Assembly: GCF_021184025.1 (NCBI RefSeq)
Contig: NZ_CP036537.1
Coordinates: 1,426,001 to 1,490,000, forward strand
Direction: 5' to 3'
DNA from: Rhodopseudomonas boonkerdii
GTDB taxonomy: Bacteria; Pseudomonadota; Alphaproteobacteria; Rhizobiales; Xanthobacteraceae
DNA: 64,000 bases
Made by a program: the position numbers and the translations under genes. This document shows positions 60,239 to 64,000 of the stretch, one piece after another. Numbering within the stretch: position 1 is the stretch's first letter; every line of letters begins with the position of its first letter. Under the pieces are notes generated by a model. That model was not told the DNA's origin. It worked only from the letters and a program-made list of their open reading frames with translations, and ran no database searches.

Positions 60239-62002
60239 ATGGCACGCAAACTTCCCCGCAAAGACGTTGTCGTCGTCGGTCTCGGCTGGACCGGCTCGAT
60301 CCTTTCCTACGAACTCGCCAAGCAGGGTCTCGATGTCGTCGCCATCGAGCGCGGCCCGTGGCGCGATACGGCCTCGGATTTCCCGCCGGGCTATGGACAG
60401 GACGAGCTGCGCTATGGCGTGCGCCTCGACATGTTCCTGCGGCCGGAGCAGGAGACGCTCACCGTTCGCAACAAGATGAGCGAGACGGCGCTGCCGGTGC
60501 GCAAGTTTGCCGGCTTTCTGCCGGGCAACGGCGTCGGCGGTGCAGGCCTGCACTGGAACGGACAGACCTGGCGCTTCCTGCCCAGCGACTTCAATCTGCG
60601 CACGCATATCACCGAGCGCTACGGCGCCAGCAAGATTCCGGAGGACATGACGATCCAGGACTGGCCCGTCACCTATGACGAGCTGGAGCCCTATTACGAT
60701 CGCTTCGAGAAACTGGCCGGCATTTCCGGCAAGGCCGGCAATCTCAACGGCAAGATCCAGCCGGGCGGCAATCCGTTCGAAGGCTGGCGCAGTTCCGAAT
60801 ATCCGACGCCGCCGCTGAAGCAGAATTACGGTTCGGCGCTGTTTGCCGAAGCTGCGAAGAAGATGGGCTATGCGCCGTTCCCGCGCCCGTCCGGCAATAT
60901 CAGCGAGGGCTACACCAATCCGCTCGGCGTCACCATGGGGCAGTGCACCTATTGCGGTTTCTGCGAGCGCTTCGGCTGCGGCAACTACTCGAAGTCCTCG
61001 CCGCAGGTCTGCGTGCTGCCGGCCTTGATGCGGCTCCCGAACTTTGCAGTGCAGACCGAGTCCGAAGTCACCCGGATCAATCTCGACAACACCGGCAAGA
61101 AAGCGACCGGCGTGACCTATGTGGATACGTCGGGCGAGGAGTGGGAGCAGCCCGCCGATCTCGTGCTGGTCTGCGCCTTCTCGCTGTTCAATGTCCGGCT
61201 GCTTCTGCTGTCCGGCATCGGAGCGCCTTACGACCCACAGTCAGGCAAAGGCGTCGTCGGACGCAACTACGCCTATCAGACCACCTCGGGCGTGTCCGTG
61301 ATCCTGAAGGACAAGGTGCTCAACAATTTCATCGCCACCGGCTCGGGCGGCATGATGATCGACGAGTTCAACGGCGACAATTTCGATCATAAGGATCTCG
61401 ACTTCATCGGTGGCGGCTATATCGGCTCGGGCCAGACAGGTGCGCGCCCGATCACCACGCGGCCGGTGCCGAAGGGCACGCCGCGCTGGGGTTCGCAGTG
61501 GAAGAAGGCCACCGCGGAGACCTATAACCGGGCCTACAACATCGGCACCCATGGCAGTTCCTACAGCTACAGGGACTGCTATCTCGATCTCGATCCGACC
61601 TATAAGGACCGGCTCGGCCGGCCGCTGATGCGCATGACGTTCGATTTCCACGACAACGAAATCAAGATGTCGCAGTTTCTCACCGACAAGACCGCCGAGA
61701 TCATGAAGACGCTCGATCCGGTGGAACTGACGGCGAGCCCGCGCAAGGGACCGTGGAATTCCACCATCTACCAGACCACGCACAACACCGGCGGCACGGT
61801 GATGGGCAACGATCCGAAGGACTCGGTGGTCAATCGTTATTGCCAGAGCTGGGACGTGTCCAACGTGTTCGTGCCCGGCGGCGCTTCGGTGTTTCCGCAG
61901 AACGCCGGCTACAATCCGACGGGCACCGTCGGCGCGCTCGCTTACTGGACCGCGGATGCGATCAAGAATCGCTATCTGAAGAATCCCGGCCCGCTGGTTT
62001 GA
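60239..62002 (+). CDS. GMC-type flavoprotein dehydrogenase (gluconate/sugar dehydrogenase large subunit)
   Basis: 587 residues. FAD-binding VVGLGWTGSILSYELAKQGLDVV at the N-terminus, GNGVGGAGLHWNGQ, and the C-terminal GMC His region THNTGGTVMGNDP with NAGYNPTGTVGALAYW. A Cys cluster C-x2-C-x2-C-x4-C (CTYCGFCERFGC) may hold an Fe-S centre as in FAD-dependent glucose dehydrogenase. Exported with the small subunit; oxidises a sugar or sugar acid in the periplasm. Substrate not determinable. Confidence 0.9.
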   Translation: MARKLPRKDVVVVGLGWTGSILSYELAKQGLDVVAIERGPWRDTASDFPPGYGQDELRYGVRLDMFLRPEQETLTVRNKMSETALPVRKFAGFLPGNGVGGAGLHWNGQTWRFLPSDFNLRTHITERYGASKIPEDMTIQDWPVTYDELEPYYDRFEKLAGISGKAGNLNGKIQPGGNPFEGWRSSEYPTPPLKQNYGSALFAEAAKKMGYAPFPRPSGNISEGYTNPLGVTMGQCTYCGFCERFGCGNYSKSSPQVCVLPALMRLPNFAVQTESEVTRINLDNTGKKATGVTYVDTSGEEWEQPADLVLVCAFSLFNVRLLLLSGIGAPYDPQSGKGVVGRNYAYQTTSGVSVILKDKVLNNFIATGSGGMMIDEFNGDNFDHKDLDFIGGGYIGSGQTGARPITTRPVPKGTPRWGSQWKKATAETYNRAYNIGTHGSSYSYRDCYLDLDPTYKDRLGRPLMRMTFDFHDNEIKMSQFLTDKTAEIMKTLDPVELTASPRKGPWNSTIYQTTHNTGGTVMGNDPKDSVVNRYCQSWDVSNVFVPGGASVFPQNAGYNPTGTVGALAYWTADAIKNRYLKNPGPLV

Positions 62003-62010
62003 GAGCGCAC

Positions 62011-63240
62011 ATGATGAAACGCTCCCTCCTTGTTTCCGTCGTCCTCTCGCTGTCCTTCGCCGGCGCCGCGCGCGCGCAGGAAGATCCCAAGGGCTATGAC
62101 CGCGTCGAGAAGGGCCGCTATCTGTCGGTGCTCGGCGATTGCGCCGGTTGTCACACCGCACCCGGCGGCAAGCCATTTGCCGGCGGCCTCGCGCTGGACA
62201 CGCCGTTCGGCAGATTGCTCGCGCCGAACATCACGCCCGATCCGGAAACCGGCATCGGCAGGATGAGCGACAGCGATTTCGTCGCCGCGCTGCATGAGGG
62301 CCGCGGTCATAACGGTCGCCGGCTTTACCCGGCGATGCCCTATCCGGCCTACACGAAAATGTCGCGCGACGACGTGCTGGCGCTGCGCTCCTATTTCAGG
62401 ACGGTGCAGCCGGTGAGCAACGCGGTCGAGCCGAACCAGCTGCCGTTCCCGTTCAATATCCGCCTGTCGATGGCGTTCTGGAACTGGCTCAATTTCACGC
62501 CGGGCCGTTTCCAGCCAAACCCGCAAAAATCCGACGAATGGAATCGCGGCGCCTATCTCGTCGAAGGGCCCGCGCATTGCGGCACCTGCCACACGCCGAA
62601 GACGGCGCTCGGCGGCGACAAGACCAGCGTGGCGCTGTCCGGCGCGACGCTGCAGGGCTGGTTTGCGCCTGATATCACGGCCAACAATCACAAGGGCATC
62701 GGCGCGTGGACGAAAGAAGAGCTCGTCGCCTATCTGAAAACCGGCGCCAACAAACATACACTGGCCTCGGGGCCGATGGCCGAAGCGATCACGAATTCGA
62801 CCTCGCAGATGTCGGATGAGGACCTCAACGCCATCGCCGCCTATCTGAAGGACAGCAGGCCGAGCGACGGCAGCAAGCCGCAGGCGCTTGCGGCCGGCGA
62901 TGCAACGATGCGCGCCGGCGCCGCGATCTACAAGGATGCCTGCGCCGCCTGCCACAAGGATAACGGCTCCGGCGAGACGCATCTGTTTCCGAAGCTCGCG
63001 GGGAGCGCCATCGTGCAGTCCGACGATCCGGCGACGCTGGCGCATGTCGTGCTGAACGGCGCGCGTGCCGTCGGCACCGCCGGCGCTCCGACCGCGCCGG
63101 CGATGCCGGGCTTCGACTGGCGCCTGAGCGATGCGCAGATCGCCGCCGTGCTCACTTACATTCGCAACAGCTGGGGCAATGCCGCGCCGGCCGTCGCTGC
63201 GAGCGCGGTGAAAAGCCAGCGGGAATCGTCGGCGCATTGA
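62011..63240 (+). CDS. Triheme cytochrome c subunit of the membrane dehydrogenase
   Basis: 409 residues with a signal peptide ending ARA-QEDPK. Three CxxCH sites: C44AGCH, about 190 CGTCH and about 311 CAACH; distal Met candidates are present. It accepts electrons from the GMC subunit and passes them to ubiquinone, as in gluconate/alcohol dehydrogenase complexes. Nine bp after the GMC stop; completes the three-gene unit. Confidence 0.93.
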   Translation: MMKRSLLVSVVLSLSFAGAARAQEDPKGYDRVEKGRYLSVLGDCAGCHTAPGGKPFAGGLALDTPFGRLLAPNITPDPETGIGRMSDSDFVAALHEGRGHNGRRLYPAMPYPAYTKMSRDDVLALRSYFRTVQPVSNAVEPNQLPFPFNIRLSMAFWNWLNFTPGRFQPNPQKSDEWNRGAYLVEGPAHCGTCHTPKTALGGDKTSVALSGATLQGWFAPDITANNHKGIGAWTKEELVAYLKTGANKHTLASGPMAEAITNSTSQMSDEDLNAIAAYLKDSRPSDGSKPQALAAGDATMRAGAAIYKDACAACHKDNGSGETHLFPKLAGSAIVQSDDPATLAHVVLNGARAVGTAGAPTAPAMPGFDWRLSDAQIAAVLTYIRNSWGNAAPAVAASAVKSQRESSAH

Positions 63241-63267
63241 TCGTCGTTATTGTGACTCGATAGAACC

Positions 63268-63434
63268 GTGTCCCGGGCGCGCTGCAGCGTCAGGCGATGC
63301 GCCGCATCGCCGCCAACGCTGCTGCGCAGAACCGGGACCGTGCAAAGCTCGGTGTTTGTTGCGGTCCCGGCTCTGAAGCGGCACTTGCGGCGAAGCTTCG
63401 CTTCGCCTGAGCGCCGCATCGCGTCCGGGACACG
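63268..63434. repeat. Dispersed repeat, TGTCCCGGGCGCG...CGTCCGGG family (copy 2)
   Basis: About 167 bp from GTGTCCCGGGCGCGC to GCGTCCGGGACACG, with CAGAACCGGGACC and GTCCCGGCTCTG arms. Longer than the other copies owing to an inner GCGGCACTTGCGGCGAAGC insertion. Confidence 0.8.
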
Positions 63435-63789
63435 ATGTCATCGCTGCAAGGCGTCCGGCCTTTTGCATGATGCATGGGCTGGCTTCCTGAGGGGCAGTTA
63501 TCTGATCGCCAACTGGAAGTCTAAACTGAGCAGTTTCTATGCTCGTCTTTCCGTTGAACGCCTCACTCCCATACCCCGCGCTCGCGGTGGCAGCATTCGA
63601 GGCCGTTGAGTTTGGCGGCTGTTCAATACTGACCACCATAGCGCCATGTTTTCGGGCATTCTTCCGTCCCGACGCGCGTTCTCGCTGCATATGGGGATCA
63701 GCGAGCGCCATGGCGGAGCGGCGGGTTCAGCCCCCGCCCGCCGTGGTCGCGTGGCCGAAGCTCGTTCCAGCGGATAGAACATGGCTCTT
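63435..63789. other. 355-bp gap without a supported gene
   Basis: Open frames exist on both strands but none has a ribosome-binding site plus protein-like composition. Nothing recognised. Confidence 0.5.
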
Positions 63790-63912
63790 GTCCCGGGCGC
63801 GCTGCAGCGTGCAAACGCTGCTGCGCAGAACCGGGACCTTCATAAGCTTCGGAGTTCGATAAGGTCCCGGCTCTGCGAAGCAGCACGTCGCGCCGCATCG
63901 CGTCCGGGACAA
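63790..63912. repeat. Dispersed repeat, TGTCCCGGGCGCG...CGTCCGGG family (copy 3)
   Basis: About 123 bp from GTCCCGGGCGCGCTGCAGCG to CGTCCGGGACAA, with the CAGAACCGGGACC and GTCCCGGCTCTG arms. Confidence 0.8.
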
Positions 63913-63963
63913 GAATTCCGACTTTGCAGATCGATGTCTATCGTAAGCGAGCCGCCGTTCGGC

Positions 63964-64000
63964 TCACTTCTTCTTCCAGCCACCCCGCCGCCCCGGTGCG
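63964..64000 (-). CDS. C-terminal tail of a gene cut by the window edge
   Basis: The minus strand ends APGRRGGWKKK then TGA at 63964-63966. The basic Gly/Arg/Lys tail resembles the end of many nucleic-acid-binding proteins; too short to name. Confidence 0.35.
   Translation of the reverse strand, partial: APGRRGGWKKK

Noticed and set aside
63247..63782. Small open frames near the right edge
   Set aside because: They cross dispersed repeats, lack ribosome-binding sites and read as low-complexity sequence.
1..64000. CRISPR array, tRNA or rRNA genes, prophage
   Set aside because: No regularly spaced direct repeats, no cloverleaf-like sequence and no phage structural genes were seen; the only integrase trace is the short remnant at 13023.

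Overview
The window is a high-GC, densely coded chromosomal segment of an alphaproteobacterium, most likely of the Nitrobacteraceae (Bradyrhizobium/Rhodopseudomonas/Tardiphaga/Afipia group). Support comes from the gene orders (ribF-ileS-lspA, lgt-midA-pgeF, rplY-pth-ychF), the MarR-type petP next to petR, a type II lumazine synthase, and several families of dispersed palindromic intergenic repeats of the kind common in that family. The genus cannot be fixed from the sequence alone. No tRNA, rRNA, CRISPR array or intact insertion sequence was seen.

Layout. (1) 1-12.9 kb, mostly minus strand: ribF, ileS, lspA, an exported protein, two M16 peptidase-family proteins, panE, arfB, a glyoxalase-like protein and the N-terminal part of mutL (cut by the window edge). 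A GTG-started sugar O-acetyltransferase and a plus-strand Xre/RES toxin-antitoxin pair sit between ribF and ileS. (2) 12.9-15.1 kb: a small AT-richer accessory patch with an integrase C-terminal remnant, a zinc-ribbon/membrane/coiled-coil protein of unknown function and two tiny overlapping genes. (3) 15.1-26.5 kb: cheY-like regulator, HAD hydrolase, a degenerate EAL-domain membrane protein, hisS, tautomerase, thioesterase, several small exported proteins, RNase T2, rlmJ, a cold-shock protein and an outer-membrane beta-barrel. (4) 26.8-49.7 kb: housekeeping (uvrC, pgsA, moaD, moaE, prmB, MATE exporter, ilvE, petP-petR-histidine kinase, proC, GNAT/YbjN pair, ribH, prs, pgeF, midA, lgt, ubiK, rplY, pth, ychF, two MaoC-like genes). 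(5) 49.8-54.0 kb: small membrane and hydrophilic proteins, a beta-barrel-like exported protein and dctA. (6) 54.3-58.6 kb: an Xre-cupin regulator divergent from an (R)-selective-type amine transaminase gene, followed by an N,N-dimethylformamidase-large-subunit-like protein and an exported alpha/beta hydrolase; a perfect 24-bp palindrome lies in the divergent promoter. (7) 58.8-63.2 kb: a tautomerase, then a three-gene membrane dehydrogenase (Tat-exported small subunit, GMC flavoprotein with a Cys cluster, triheme cytochrome c) preceded by a perfect FNR/FixK-type box. The last 0.8 kb is repeat-rich, with the tail of another gene at the edge.

The most interesting leads are the putative amine/amide catabolic unit with its palindromic operator, the probable oxygen-responsive control of the sugar-dehydrogenase cluster, the accessory patch near the integrase remnant, the degenerate EAL protein, and at least five families of palindromic intergenic repeats, one copy of which separates moaD from moaE.
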